In this document: piece by piece, positions 28,128 to 38,333 of the stretch
How the letters are laid out: each line of letters opens with the position of its first letter
How positions within the stretch are numbered: the first letter of the stretch is position 1
Assembly (NCBI RefSeq): GCF_042675705.1
Contig: NZ_JBHTJJ010000001.1
DNA length: 64,000 nucleotides
Reading direction: 5' to 3' (one strand)
Source: Ruegeria arenilitoris
Lineage (GTDB): Bacteria; Pseudomonadota; Alphaproteobacteria; Rhodobacterales; Rhodobacteraceae
Notes under the pieces: generated by a model
Seen by the model: only the letters and a program-made list of their open reading frames with translations
Told to the model about the DNA's origin: nothing
The model's database searches: none
Program-made: the position numbers and the translations under genes

Positions 28128-31100
28128 ATGGCGATGGACAAGACATTCAACGCGGCCGAGGCCGAGGCCCGGATCTACAAGGCCTGGGAAGAGGCCGGAG
28201 CCTTCAAGGCAGGCGCGAACAAGTCGCGCGACGAGAGCTTTTGCATCATGATCCCGCCGCCGAACGTTACCGGCGCGCTGCATGTAGGCCATGCGTTCAA
28301 CAACACCCTGCAGGACATCCTGACGCGCTGGCACCGGATGCGCGGGTTCGACACGTTGTGGCAGCCTGGGCAGGACCATGCCGGCATCGCCACGCAGATG
28401 CAGGTCGAGAAGATGCTCGCCGCCACGCAACAACCCAGCCGGAACGAACTGGGCCGTGAGAAGTTTCTCGAGAAGGTCTGGGAGTGGAAGGGCGAATACG
28501 GCGGCACCATCATCGAGCAGCTGAAACGCCTCGGCTCTTCGTGCGACTGGTCGCGCAACGCCTTCACCATGGCCGGTGCGGCCGGCGACCCGCGCACGGG
28601 CCACGAAAACAGCCCCAACTTCCATGACGCGGTCATCAAGGTCTTTGTCGACATGTACGACAAGGGCCTGATCTACCGCGGCAAGCGGCTGGTCAACTGG
28701 GACCCGCATTTCGAGACCGCGATTTCGGACCTCGAGGTCGAGAATATCGAGGTCGCCGGCCATATGTGGCACTTCAAGTACCCGCTGGCCGGGGGCGAGA
28801 CTTACACCTACGTCGAAAAGGACGAGGACGGGAACGTCATCCTCGAGGAAGAGCGCGACTACATCTCGATCGCCACGACCCGCCCCGAAACCATGCTGGG
28901 CGACGGCGCGGTTGCGGTGCACCCGTCGGACGAACGCTATGCGCCCATCGTCGGCAAGCTGTGCGAAATCCCGGTGGGCCCGAAAGAGCATCGCCGCCAG
29001 ATCCCGATCATCACCGACGAATACCCCGACCCGAATTTCGGCTCGGGCGCGGTGAAGATCACCGGCGCGCATGACTTCAACGATTACCAAGTGGCCAAGC
29101 GCGGCAAGATCCCGATGTACCGCCTGATGGACACGCGCGGCCACATGCGGGCCGACGGCGCGCCCTACGCGGACGAAGCCGCCAAGGCCCAGGAATATGC
29201 CCGCGGGCGCGAATTCACCGAGAACGAGATCGACGCGATCAACCTGGTGCCCGACCATCTGCGCGGCCTGGACCGGTTCGAGGCGCGCGCCAAGGTGGTC
29301 GAAGAGATCACCGCCGAAGGCCTGGCCGTGATGACCCGCGCGGATGACCCGCGCCTGGGATCGACCGCGCTGAAACCCGATGCCGAGGGCGCCGACGCGC
29401 TGGTGCCGCTGGTCGAGAGCAAACCGATCATGCAGCCCTTCGGCGACCGCTCGAAGGTAGTGATCGAACCGATGCTGACCGACCAGTGGTTCGTCGAGAC
29501 GTCAAAGATCGTGGGTCCCGCGCTGGACGCGGTGCGCGATGGCCGGGTCAAGATCATCCCGGAATCGGGTGAAAAGACCTATTACCACTGGCTGGAAAAC
29601 ATCGAGCCCTGGTGCATCAGCCGCCAGCTGTGGTGGGGCCATCAGATTCCGGTCTGGTACGGGCTGGACCTGTCCGCCGAGGATTTCAAGGATGACGAAA
29701 ACGACGGCGAGCTGGACCTGGTCGAACTGGGCCGGCTGCTGAACGAAGGCGGCATGCTGCACCGGGGCGCGGTCATGGAGTGCGCCGCCAGCTTCGAGGA
29801 CGTCACCGGGAAGTTCCTGGATGACAATGCCGACATTCCCAGCCCGCTCAGCCACGCCACGGTGATCGAGGTGGCCGACAAGCACGAGGCGATCCACCGG
29901 TTCGCCGAAAGCCTGGCACAATACGCCATCGACCGCGACCCGACCAAGCTGGTCTATCCGGTCTGGCGCGACCCGGATGTGCTGGACACCTGGTTCTCGT
30001 CCGGCCTGTGGCCCATCGGCACGCTGGGCTGGCCCGAACAGACCGAGGAGTTGCAGCGCTACTTCCCCACCGATGTCCTGATCACCGGGTTCGACATCCT
30101 GTTCTTCTGGGTCGCCCGGATGATGATGATGCAGCTGGCCGTGGTGAACGAAATCCCGTTCCACACCGTCTATCTGCACCAGCTCGTCCGCGACGAGCAG
30201 GGCAAGAAGATGTCCAAGACCACCGGCAACGTCATCGACCCGCTGGAAATCGTGGACGAGTTCGGCGCCGACGCGCTGCGCTTTACCAACGCCTCGATGG
30301 CGGCCATTGGCGGTGTGCTGAAACTGTCGCGCGAGCGGATCACCGGTTATCGCAACTTTGGCACCAAGCTGTGGAACGCCGTCCGCTTTGCCGAAATGAA
30401 CGAGGTCTTCACCGACGCCGTCCCGCAACTGGACGTGGCCGACCTGCAGCCCAAGGCCGCCGTGAACCGCTGGATCATCGGCGAAACCGCCCGCGTGCGC
30501 GAAGAGGTCGACGCGGCGCTGGAGAGCTATCGCTTCAATGACGCGGCCAATGCGCTTTATGCCTTCGTCTGGGGCAAGGTCTGTGACTGGTACGTGGAAC
30601 TGTCCAAACCGCTGCTGCAGGGCGACGATGCCGAGGCCCAGGCCGAGACCCGCGCCACCATGCGCTGGGTTCTGGACCAGTGCCTGATCCTGCTGCACCC
30701 GATCATGCCCTTCATCACCGAAGAGCTGTGGGGCCTAACCGGCACCCGCGCCAAGATGCTGGTGCATGCCGACTGGCCAACCTATGCCGCCGCCGATCTG
30801 GTCGATGCCGACGCGGACCGCGAAATGAACTGGGTGATCTCGGTGATCGAGAACACCCGCTCGGCCCGCGCCCAGATGCGCGTTCCGGCGGGCCTGTACG
30901 TGCCGATGCTGGTGACCGAGATCGACGCCCACGGCCAGGCCGCCTGGGACCGGAACGAGGCACTGATCAAGCGGCTGGCGCGGATTGACAGCCTGACCAA
31001 GACCGACACGCTGCCCAAGGGCACGATCTCGATCGCGGCGCCCGGCGCGTCCTTTGGCCTGCCGCTGGCCGACATCATCGACATCGGCGCCGAAAAGGAA

Positions 31101-31289
31101 CGGCTGGAAAAAGCCAAGGGCAAACTGGCCAAGGAACTGGGCGGTCTGCGCGGGCGTCTCAACAACCCCAAATTCGTGGCCTCGGCCCCGGAAGAGGTGG
31201 TGGAAGAGGCCAAGGCAAACCTCGCCGCCCGTGAAGAGGAAGAGGCCCGCATCAACGAGGCGCTGGCCCGACTGGCCGAGATCGCCTGA
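28128..31289 (+). CDS. valS: Valyl-tRNA synthetase
   Basis: 1053 residues. The class I HIGH motif is HVGH (52-55) in PPNVTGALHVGH, the CP1 editing domain lies in the middle, and KMSKS is KKMSKTTGN near residue 694. A C-terminal coiled coil (EKERLEKAKGKLAKELGG) binds tRNA. It is about 100 residues longer than many bacterial ValRS; an acidic insertion (FKDDENDGELDL and following, roughly residues 515-610) accounts for much of this. A strong terminator follows. Confidence 0.98.
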   Translation: MAMDKTFNAAEAEARIYKAWEEAGAFKAGANKSRDESFCIMIPPPNVTGALHVGHAFNNTLQDILTRWHRMRGFDTLWQPGQDHAGIATQMQVEKMLAATQQPSRNELGREKFLEKVWEWKGEYGGTIIEQLKRLGSSCDWSRNAFTMAGAAGDPRTGHENSPNFHDAVIKVFVDMYDKGLIYRGKRLVNWDPHFETAISDLEVENIEVAGHMWHFKYPLAGGETYTYVEKDEDGNVILEEERDYISIATTRPETMLGDGAVAVHPSDERYAPIVGKLCEIPVGPKEHRRQIPIITDEYPDPNFGSGAVKITGAHDFNDYQVAKRGKIPMYRLMDTRGHMRADGAPYADEAAKAQEYARGREFTENEIDAINLVPDHLRGLDRFEARAKVVEEITAEGLAVMTRADDPRLGSTALKPDAEGADALVPLVESKPIMQPFGDRSKVVIEPMLTDQWFVETSKIVGPALDAVRDGRVKIIPESGEKTYYHWLENIEPWCISRQLWWGHQIPVWYGLDLSAEDFKDDENDGELDLVELGRLLNEGGMLHRGAVMECAASFEDVTGKFLDDNADIPSPLSHATVIEVADKHEAIHRFAESLAQYAIDRDPTKLVYPVWRDPDVLDTWFSSGLWPIGTLGWPEQTEELQRYFPTDVLITGFDILFFWVARMMMMQLAVVNEIPFHTVYLHQLVRDEQGKKMSKTTGNVIDPLEIVDEFGADALRFTNASMAAIGGVLKLSRERITGYRNFGTKLWNAVRFAEMNEVFTDAVPQLDVADLQPKAAVNRWIIGETARVREEVDAALESYRFNDAANALYAFVWGKVCDWYVELSKPLLQGDDAEAQAETRATMRWVLDQCLILLHPIMPFITEELWGLTGTRAKMLVHADWPTYAAADLVDADADREMNWVISVIENTRSARAQMRVPAGLYVPMLVTEIDAHGQAAWDRNEALIKRLARIDSLTKTDTLPKGTISIAAPGASFGLPLADIIDIGAEKERLEKAKGKLAKELGGLRGRLNNPKFVASAPEEVVEEAKANLAAREEEEARINEALARLAEIA

Positions 31290-31317
31290 TCCGTCAGCCC
31301 CTCGCACACGCTTGACG

Positions 31318-31350
31318 AAACCCCGCCGCGCACGCCCGGCGGGGTTTTTT
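31318..31350 (+). terminator. Intrinsic terminator of valS
   Basis: CCCCGCC (31321-31327) pairs with GGCGGGG (31338-31344) around a 10-base loop, followed by six T. It lies about 30 bases after the valS stop. Confidence 0.9.
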
Positions 31351-31417
31351 GCACCCGGCCCTGTTCACCGGGCCAAACGGTTGCTAGCAATCTCCGGACC
31401 AATCCACCGAGGCCCCC

Positions 31418-32583
31418 ATGTCCAGACCCTTTCCGCCGATGCAGACCGTTTCAACCGGGCTGGTCGTGGCCGTAGTCGGCTTTTCCGCTCGTTTCCGATT
31501 GTCCTGCAGGGGCTGGATGCCATGGGCGCGTCGGGGCCGCAGGCGGCATCGGGGCTGATGATGGCCGCCATTGCCATGGGGCTGGCGGCGATCGTGCTTA
31601 GCCTGTGGTACCGCCAACCGATCAGCGTGGCCTGGTCCACGCCCGGTGCGGCGCTGCTGGCGGTTTCGGCCGCGCCGGCTGCGGGATTCTCGGGTGCCAT
31701 CGGCGCGTTCCTGTTTGCGGGTGCGCTGACCGTGCTGGCCGGGATGTGGCGCCCGCTGGGACGGTTGGCGGCGGCGATTCCCACCACGCTGGCGCAGGCG
31801 ATGCTGGGCGGGGTGCTGCTGCCGCTGTGCATCATCCCGTTTCAGGCCGCGGTCGAGATCCCCTGGCAGGCCCTGCCGGTGATCCTGACCTGGTTCATCG
31901 CCGGACGTGTACACAGACTGCTGGCCGTCCCCGCCGCCGTGCTGGCCGCCGCGCTGGTCGTCGTTCTGTTCTCTGACGGCCCGTCGGTCCGCCCCGACCA
32001 CCTGCTGGCCGCGCCGGTCTGGACCACTCCCACCTTTTCGGTGCCGTCGATGATCGGCATCGGGGTGCCGCTGTTCGTGGTCACGATGGCCACTCAGAAC
32101 ATCCCCGGCATCGCGGTCATGCGCAGCTTTGGCTATGCCCCGGTCGCGGGGCGGCTGTTCTCGGCCGTGGGCGGGGCCAGCATCCTGTCGGCCCCCTTCG
32201 GCGCGCCGGCGACCTGCCTTGCGGCCATCACCGCCGCCATGTGCTCGAACGAGGACAGCCACCCCGACCGGGATCAGCGCTATTGGTCTGCGGTCATGGC
32301 CGGGGTGTTCTATTGCCTGTTCGGCGTGTTCGCCGTGGCCATAACCGGGTTTGCCGCCCATGCCGATCCGATGCTGATGGGCGCGTTGACCGGTATGGCA
32401 TTGATCGGGGTCATGGCCAATGCCACCTTCGCCGCTCTCGAGGTTCCGGCCGAGCGCGAAGCCGCGATCCTGACCTTTGCCATCACCGCCTCGGGCATCA
32501 CCGTGTTCGGCCTGGGCGCGGCGGTCTGGGGCCTGCTGGCCGGCGGCATCGCCTATGGGGTGACGACGCGCCTGCGGGGCTGA
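31418..32583 (+). pseudogene. benE: BenE-family benzoate transporter, disrupted by a one-base frameshift
   Basis: The natural start at 31418 reads MSRPFPPMQTVSTGLV and continues to VVGFSA (codon 24), the expected first BenE helix. It then shifts into nonsense and stops at 31558. The remaining family sequence (SFPIVLQGLDAMGAS onward to the C-terminus) continues in the next frame from about 31490. One missing base at about 31489-31491 (GCT-CG-TTT where GCT-NCG-TTT is expected) explains it. Repaired, the protein would be about 388 residues with AWSTPGAALL, the family signature. It is either a recent inactivation or a sequencing error. Confidence 0.85.
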
Positions 32584-32610
32584 GATCGATCTGGCCGCTG
32601 CCCGCGAGGT

Positions 32611-33393
32611 TTACTTGAACTCGGGCTTGCGGCCCTGCATCTGGGCCATCACCACTTCCATCTGGTCGGGCTTGCCGATCAATTCGACCTGTTCGGCGGA
32701 CTCTGCCAACAGAACCTCGGCGCGCGACTTGGATTCGGCCACCTCAATCAGACGTTTCGCGGCGCGGATGGCCGAGGGGCTCTTACCCGCAATATCCTCG
32801 GCCAGTGCGATGGCTTCGGTCAGCGGATCATCCGACAGGCTGGTGACCAACCCCCAATCGGCGGCCTGGGCGGCACCGATGGGCCGCGCGGTATAGGTCA
32901 GCATGCGCAGCACGTCGGACCGCACCAGTTTCGGCAACAGGACCATGCCGCCCATATCTGGGATGATGCCCCATTTCATCTCCATCACGGCCAGCTTGGC
33001 GTCGGGATGGGTGATCCGGATATCGGCGCCCAGCGCGATTTGCAGACCACCGCCATAGGCCACGCCCTGAATGGCGCATATCACCGGCACCTGCACGCGG
33101 CGCCAGATCAGCGCCAGTTCCTGCATCTCGTTGGCGTCGTCATGGCTGCGGGTCATTAGCCACTCGGTCGGGTCCTTGTGCGCCATGGCCGCGAAACTGG
33201 CCATGTCGAGCCCCGCGCAGAAGCTTTTGCCCTCGCCCGACAGCACCACGGCACGGGCGTCCGAGGCGGCGACCTCTTGCCCCGCCGCCAGGATCGCCTT
33301 GATCATCGCATCGTCCAGCGCGTTCATCTTGTCGCCGCGGGTCAGGGTGACATGGGCGATGTGGTTCCTGTATTCGACTGATACGCGCGCCAT
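32611..33393 (-). CDS. Enoyl-CoA hydratase/isomerase (crotonase) family protein
   Basis: 260 residues. The start MARVSVEYRN has GGAGG 5 bases upstream. Oxyanion-hole segments GEGKSFCAGLDM and VAYGGGLQIALGADIRI and the following MEMKWGIIPDMGG are typical crotonase features. Many reactions are possible in this family; beta-oxidation hydratase is only one. Isolated from other fatty-acid genes here. Confidence 0.88.
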   Translation of the reverse strand: MARVSVEYRNHIAHVTLTRGDKMNALDDAMIKAILAAGQEVAASDARAVVLSGEGKSFCAGLDMASFAAMAHKDPTEWLMTRSHDDANEMQELALIWRRVQVPVICAIQGVAYGGGLQIALGADIRITHPDAKLAVMEMKWGIIPDMGGMVLLPKLVRSDVLRMLTYTARPIGAAQAADWGLVTSLSDDPLTEAIALAEDIAGKSPSAIRAAKRLIEVAESKSRAEVLLAESAEQVELIGKPDQMEVVMAQMQGRKPEFK

Positions 33394-33537
33394 CTGGGCC
33401 TCCGGGTTTGATGTTCCGGGCAAACCATGCCCCGAAACCCGCAGCCGACGCCAGCCCGACGTGAGGGCAGATCGGCGCGGACGGCCCGGCCCCATGCAAG
33501 GATTGCCCCGGCTATGCCCTTGGGATTATCTGCGCCC

Positions 33538-34647
33538 ATGACCGGAACCAGATACACCCCGCTTACCCAATCCCTGCCCGCAACCGTGCCCTTCGTCGGC
33601 CCCGAGACGCAGGAGCGCCAGCGCGGCGCGCCCTTCGTGGCCCGGCTGGGCGCAAACGAAAGCGTGTTCGGCCCCTCGCCCCGCGCGATCGAGGCGATGC
33701 GTCAGGCCGCTGACGGCATCTGGATGTATGGCGACCCCGAGAACCACGATCTGCGCCATGCGCTGGCCGATCATCACGGGATCAGCCCCGACAACATCGT
33801 GGTCGGCGAAGGCATCGACGGGCTGCTAGGCTACCTGGTGCGCCTGATAGTCGGTCCGGGCGATGCGGTCGTGACCTCGGACGGGGCCTATCCCACCTTC
33901 AACTACCACGTCGCGGGCTATGGCGGGGCGATCCACAAGGTGCCTTATACCAACGATCACGAGGACCTGGCCGCCATGTTCGCCAAGGCGGCCGAGGTCG
34001 GGGCCAAGCTGGTCTATCTGGCCAATCCGGACAACCCGATGGGCAGTTGGCATCGCGGCTCGGACATCGTCGCGGCGCTGGACGACTTGCCGGACGGCTG
34101 TCTGCTGGTTTTGGACGAGGCTTACGTGGAATGCGCGCCCGACGGCACCGCCGCGCCGGTCGCGGCTGATGATCCGCGCGTGATCCGGATGCGCACCTTT
34201 TCCAAGGTTTACGGCATGGCCGGCGCACGGGTCGGCTATGCGATCGGAGCACCCGGGTTGATCTCGGCCTTCAACAAGGTGCGCAACCATTTCGGCATGA
34301 ACCGCATGGCGCAAGCCGGGGCGCTGGCCGCCCTGCTCGATCAGGACTGGCTTGCGCAGGTACAGACACAGATCGCCTCGGCCCGCGACCGGATCGGCGC
34401 GATTGCGCGTGACAACGGGCTGAGCCCGCTGCCCTCGGCCACCAATTTCGTGGCGATCGACTGCGGGCGCAACGGAGCATTTGCCAAGGCGGTGCTGGAT
34501 GCGCTGGTGGCGCAGGGGATCTTCGTGCGGATGCCCTTTGCGGCCCCGCAGAACCGCTGCATCCGCGTCAGTTGCGGCACCGAAGCCGACCTGAACGCCT
34601 TTGCCGCCGCCCTGCCGCAGGCGCTGGCGGCAGCACGCAGCGCTTAA
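33538..34647 (+). CDS. Class I/II aminotransferase, histidinol-phosphate-aminotransferase-like
   Basis: 369 residues from MTGTRYTPLT. N-terminal LGANESVFGPSP, then NPDNPMGS, LDEAYVE and the pyridoxal-phosphate Lys in FSKVYGMAGARVGY. It is HisC-like, but no his genes are adjacent, so other amino donors or substrates (for example aromatic amino acids) are possible. The stop shares TTAA with the convergent class V aminotransferase gene. Confidence 0.85.
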   Translation: MTGTRYTPLTQSLPATVPFVGPETQERQRGAPFVARLGANESVFGPSPRAIEAMRQAADGIWMYGDPENHDLRHALADHHGISPDNIVVGEGIDGLLGYLVRLIVGPGDAVVTSDGAYPTFNYHVAGYGGAIHKVPYTNDHEDLAAMFAKAAEVGAKLVYLANPDNPMGSWHRGSDIVAALDDLPDGCLLVLDEAYVECAPDGTAAPVAADDPRVIRMRTFSKVYGMAGARVGYAIGAPGLISAFNKVRNHFGMNRMAQAGALAALLDQDWLAQVQTQIASARDRIGAIARDNGLSPLPSATNFVAIDCGRNGAFAKAVLDALVAQGIFVRMPFAAPQNRCIRVSCGTEADLNAFAAALPQALAAARSA

Positions 34648-35834
34648 CCCGCCAGAACCGCCGCCGCAGCCTCGAGCGCGCCGGACCCGCGCGGGATCTC
34701 CAACGCGGCCATGGCGGTTTCGATGCCGCCCAGCAGACCCATGACCATGTGCCCGTTCAGATGGCCCATGTGGCCCAGCCGGAAGCACGACTCCTCGTCC
34801 GCCATGCCCAGCCCGATGCCAAGGGTCAGGCCCAGGTGCCGCTCGGTATAGCTGCGCAGGGGAGTGCCGCGACCTCCGGTTAGACGCAGGGCGGTGACGG
34901 CATGGCTGCGATGCGCGCGATCACCGACGTTCAGGTGCAGCGCCCTGCCCTCGGCCCACTTCTCGCAGGCGGCCCAGACGGCCCGGGCCAGCCGCGCATG
35001 GCGGGTCCAGACATGCTCAATCCCCTCGGCATGGATCAAGTCCAGGGCGGCGCGCAGACCATACAGGTGGTGCGTCGGCGCGGTGCCGCCGAAATACTGA
35101 TAGAACCAGTCGGGCTCTGATCGCGGCAGCCAGTCCCAATAGGCCGAAACCCGCGGCATCGCGGCCCGTTTGGCCTTGGCCCGGTCGTTGAAGAACACGA
35201 AGGACATGCCCGCCGGGGTCATCAGCCCCTTCTGGCAGGCGGTGACCATGACATCGACGCCCCAGTCATCCATCTCGAACCGGTCGCAGCCCAGCGAGGC
35301 GATGCAATCCGCCATCAGCAATGCCGGGTGGTTCAGATCGTCCAGCAGCGCCCGCAGCGCCGGAATGTCGTTACGGATCGAGCTGGACGTGTCCACATGC
35401 ACCGCAAGAACCGCCTTGATCCGGTGATCCGCATCAGCCCGCAGGGCCTGCGCGATCCGATCCATGTCCCACGGGTCGGACGGGCCGAAATCGATCAGCT
35501 CGACCTTCACGCCCAGACGCTCGGCCATTTCCGCCCAGCCATGGGTGAACCGCCCCGAAGCCGGAGCCAGCACGGTTTCCCCCGGCACCAGAACGTTGGA
35601 CAGCGCCGCCTCCCACGCGCCGTGGCCGTTGGCGATATAAATCGCCACCTCGTGCCGGGTACGGGCCACGCGGCGCAGGTCGGCCGTCAGGTCGGGCATC
35701 ATCTCGACCAGTTCACCGGCATAGATATTGGGCGACGGGCGGTGCATGGCCTGCAGCACCGCGTCCGGAATCACGGAAGGGCCCGGAATGGCCAGATAAT
35801 TTCGCCCTTGGGCGAGGGACATATTGTCTGTCAT
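34644..35834 (-). CDS. Class V aminotransferase (serine/alanine-glyoxylate type)
   Basis: 396 residues from MTDNMSLAQG. Motifs: IPGPSVIPDAV at the N-terminus, the NGHGAWEAAL phosphate-binding region, and the cofactor Lys in TACQKGLMTPAG. It resembles serine-glyoxylate or alanine-glyoxylate aminotransferases, interconverting glyoxylate and glycine. It lies 52 bases after the start of the eda gene on the same strand but is probably a separate unit. Confidence 0.87.
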   Translation of the reverse strand: MTDNMSLAQGRNYLAIPGPSVIPDAVLQAMHRPSPNIYAGELVEMMPDLTADLRRVARTRHEVAIYIANGHGAWEAALSNVLVPGETVLAPASGRFTHGWAEMAERLGVKVELIDFGPSDPWDMDRIAQALRADADHRIKAVLAVHVDTSSSIRNDIPALRALLDDLNHPALLMADCIASLGCDRFEMDDWGVDVMVTACQKGLMTPAGMSFVFFNDRAKAKRAAMPRVSAYWDWLPRSEPDWFYQYFGGTAPTHHLYGLRAALDLIHAEGIEHVWTRHARLARAVWAACEKWAEGRALHLNVGDRAHRSHAVTALRLTGGRGTPLRSYTERHLGLTLGIGLGMADEESCFRLGHMGHLNGHMVMGLLGGIETAMAALEIPRGSGALEAAAAVLAG

Positions 35835-35886
35835 GTGGATCAACCTGCCTGTAATGGCGCCCACCCTAGCGCCCGGCCCGGCAAGG

Positions 35887-36522
35887 TCAATCCATCAGGG
35901 CGGCGGCCTCACGCGCGAGGGTTTCGATCCCCGCCCAGTTACCCTGTGTAACCATCTGTTTCGGCGCAACCCAGCTGCCGCCCGCGCAGATCACGTTGGG
36001 CAGGGACAGGTAGTCGCGCGCGTTGGCGGGCGACACACCGCCAGTCGGGCAGAAGGTGATCTGCGGCAGCGGCGCGCCGATCGCTTTGAGCGCAGGCGCC
36101 CCGCCCGAGGCTTCGGCCGGGAAGAACTTCAGCATGTCATAGCCCTGCTCAAGCAGGCGCATCGCCTCGGTCGCGGTGGCGGCGCCGGGCAGCAGTGGCA
36201 GGCCCTCGGCCTCGCAGGCGGCGATCAGGGCGTCGGTGGCACCGGGCGATACGCCGAACTGCGCGCCCGCCTCTTTCGCGGCGCGGACATCGTCGGGGGT
36301 GACCAGCGTGCCGGCCCCCACGACCCCGCCGGGCACCTGCGCCATGGCGCGGATCGCGTCCAGCGCGGCGGGCGTGCGCAAGGTCACCTCGAGCGCGGGC
36401 AGGCCACCGGCCACCAGAGCCTCGGCCAGCGGGCGGGCATGGGTGGCGTCATCGACGACCAGAACCGGGACAATGGGCGCCAATGCGCAGATCTCGCGGG
36501 TGCGTTGGGTTTTTGCGGACAT
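35887..36522 (-). CDS. eda: 2-keto-3-deoxy-6-phosphogluconate aldolase
   Basis: 211 residues from MSAKTQRTRE. Catalytic Glu in LEVTLRT and Schiff-base Lys in LKFFPAEASGG are the known KDPG aldolase residues. It cleaves KDPG to pyruvate and glyceraldehyde-3-phosphate. It starts 4 bases after the edd stop, the last gene of zwf-edd-eda. Confidence 0.97.
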   Translation of the reverse strand: MSAKTQRTREICALAPIVPVLVVDDATHARPLAEALVAGGLPALEVTLRTPAALDAIRAMAQVPGGVVGAGTLVTPDDVRAAKEAGAQFGVSPGATDALIAACEAEGLPLLPGAATATEAMRLLEQGYDMLKFFPAEASGGAPALKAIGAPLPQITFCPTGGVSPANARDYLSLPNVICAGGSWVAPKQMVTQGNWAGIETLAREAAALMD

Positions 36523-36526
36523 AGGT

Positions 36527-38332
36527 TCAGGCTCCGAAAATGCTGGCACCGGCATCGGCCGAGCCGACGGCGTTGCGGAACGTGGTGAACAGGTCGCGGC
36601 CGACCCCGTATTGATGCGCCGAAAGATCGGCGGTGGCGACGGGGCGGTCCAGCACGCAGGGGGTCAGGATTTCAAGCTGACCCCGCACCGCGTCGACGCG
36701 CAGCAGGTCGCCATCGCGCAGCTTGGCGATCGGGCCGCCATCCAGCGCCTCGGGGCAGACGTGGATCGCCGCGGGCACCTTGCCCGAGGCCCCCGACATG
36801 CGGCCATCGGTCACCAACGCCACCTTCTGCCCGCGCCCCTGAAGGATCGACAGCAGCGGCGTCAGCGAGTGCAGTTCAGGCATGCCATTGGCCTTGGGCC
36901 CCTGAAAACGGACCACGACGATGACATCGTCGGTGAACTCGCCCGCCTTGAACGCGGCCTTGACCTCGTCCTGGTCGTGGAAGACGCGCACCGGGGCCTC
37001 GACCACCTGGTGTTCGGGCGCCACGGCCGAGACCTTCATTACTCCTGTACCCAGGTTGCCGCTCAGCCGCGACAGGCCTCCGGTGGGCTGGAACGGGTCA
37101 CTGGCCGGGCGCAGGATCTTTTCGTTCAGGCTGTGGCCGGCGCCGTCCTCCCAAACCAGCGCGCCATCGATCAGCTTGGGCTCCTGCGTATAGTGGTGCA
37201 GCCCCTGCCCCGCCACGGTCAGCGTGTCGGGATGCAGCAAGCCTTCATCCAGCAGCGTGCCGATGGTGTAGCCCAGTCCTCCCGCCGCATGGAAATGGTT
37301 CACGTCGGCCAGACCGTTGGGATAGACGCGCGCGACCAGGGGCACGACGCCCGAGATGTCCGAGAAATCCTGCCAGTCCAGCACGATGCCCCCGGCACGG
37401 GCCATGGCGATCAGGTGGATCAGCAGGTTGGTCGACCCGCCCGTGGCCATCAGCCCCACGATGCCGTTCACGAAGGCCCGTTCGTCGAGGATCTGGCACA
37501 CTGGCGTGTAGTTGTTGCCCAGCGCGCTGAGTGACAGGGCACGGCGGGCGCCATCCTCGGTCAACGCATCGCGCAGCGGCGTGTTGGGGTTGACGAAGCT
37601 GGAGCCCGGCAGGTGCAGGCCCATGAACTCCATCAACATCTGGTTGGTGTTGGCGGTGCCGTAGAAGGTGCAAGTGCCCGGCCCGTGATAGGCGGCCATC
37701 TCGGCGGCCATCAGTTCTTCGCGGGTGGCTTCGCCGGCGGCGAATTTCTGGCGCACCTTGGCCTTTTCGTCGTTGGGCAGGCCGCTGGTCATCGGGCCGG
37801 CGGGCAGGAACACCGCCGGAAGGTGGCCAAAGCTTTGCGCTGCGATCACCAGCCCCGGCACGATTTTGTCGCAGACCCCCAGGAACACCGCTGCGTCAAA
37901 GGTATTGTGGCTGAGCGCCACCGCCGCCGCCAGCGCGATCACGTCGCGCGAGAACAGCGACAGCTCCATCCCGGCCTCACCTTGCGTGACCCCGTCGCAC
38001 ATGGCCGGAACCCCGCCCGCCACCTGCGCGGTGCCGCCTGCGGCACGGGCCGCGCGACGGATCAGTTCGGGATAGCGCTCGAACGGCTGATGCGCCGACA
38101 GCATGTCGTTATAGGCGGTGACGATGCCCAGATTGCCCACGCTGGTCGTGGCCATCGTTTGCTGATCGGCCCCTGCCCCGGCATAGGCATGGGCCTGGCC
38201 GCTGCACGACAAGTGTGCGCGCGCCGGCCCTTCGGACCGGGCCTGCTCCATCCGCTGCAGATAGGTGCGGCGGGGATCGGCGCTGCGCTCGATTATCCTT
38301 TGGGTGACATCGGTGATGACGTTGTGAACCAT
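36527..38332 (-). CDS. edd: 6-phosphogluconate dehydratase
   Basis: 601 residues, the standard length of the IlvD/Edd family. Cys residues in MCDGVTQG, GVCDKIVPG and GPGTCTFYGT fit an iron-sulfur cluster site. GGAGG lies 5 bases before the ATG. It converts 6-phosphogluconate to KDPG. It begins 1 base after the zwf stop, so translation is probably coupled. Confidence 0.97.
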   Translation of the reverse strand: MVHNVITDVTQRIIERSADPRRTYLQRMEQARSEGPARAHLSCSGQAHAYAGAGADQQTMATTSVGNLGIVTAYNDMLSAHQPFERYPELIRRAARAAGGTAQVAGGVPAMCDGVTQGEAGMELSLFSRDVIALAAAVALSHNTFDAAVFLGVCDKIVPGLVIAAQSFGHLPAVFLPAGPMTSGLPNDEKAKVRQKFAAGEATREELMAAEMAAYHGPGTCTFYGTANTNQMLMEFMGLHLPGSSFVNPNTPLRDALTEDGARRALSLSALGNNYTPVCQILDERAFVNGIVGLMATGGSTNLLIHLIAMARAGGIVLDWQDFSDISGVVPLVARVYPNGLADVNHFHAAGGLGYTIGTLLDEGLLHPDTLTVAGQGLHHYTQEPKLIDGALVWEDGAGHSLNEKILRPASDPFQPTGGLSRLSGNLGTGVMKVSAVAPEHQVVEAPVRVFHDQDEVKAAFKAGEFTDDVIVVVRFQGPKANGMPELHSLTPLLSILQGRGQKVALVTDGRMSGASGKVPAAIHVCPEALDGGPIAKLRDGDLLRVDAVRGQLEILTPCVLDRPVATADLSAHQYGVGRDLFTTFRNAVGSADAGASIFGA

Positions 38333-38333
38333 C

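Noticed and set aside
25619..28459. 946-codon open frame on the plus strand
   Set aside because: It is antisense to the CoxL-like gene and part of the DUF2235 gene and runs into valS in another frame. The real genes on both strands have motifs and ribosome-binding sites; this frame does not.
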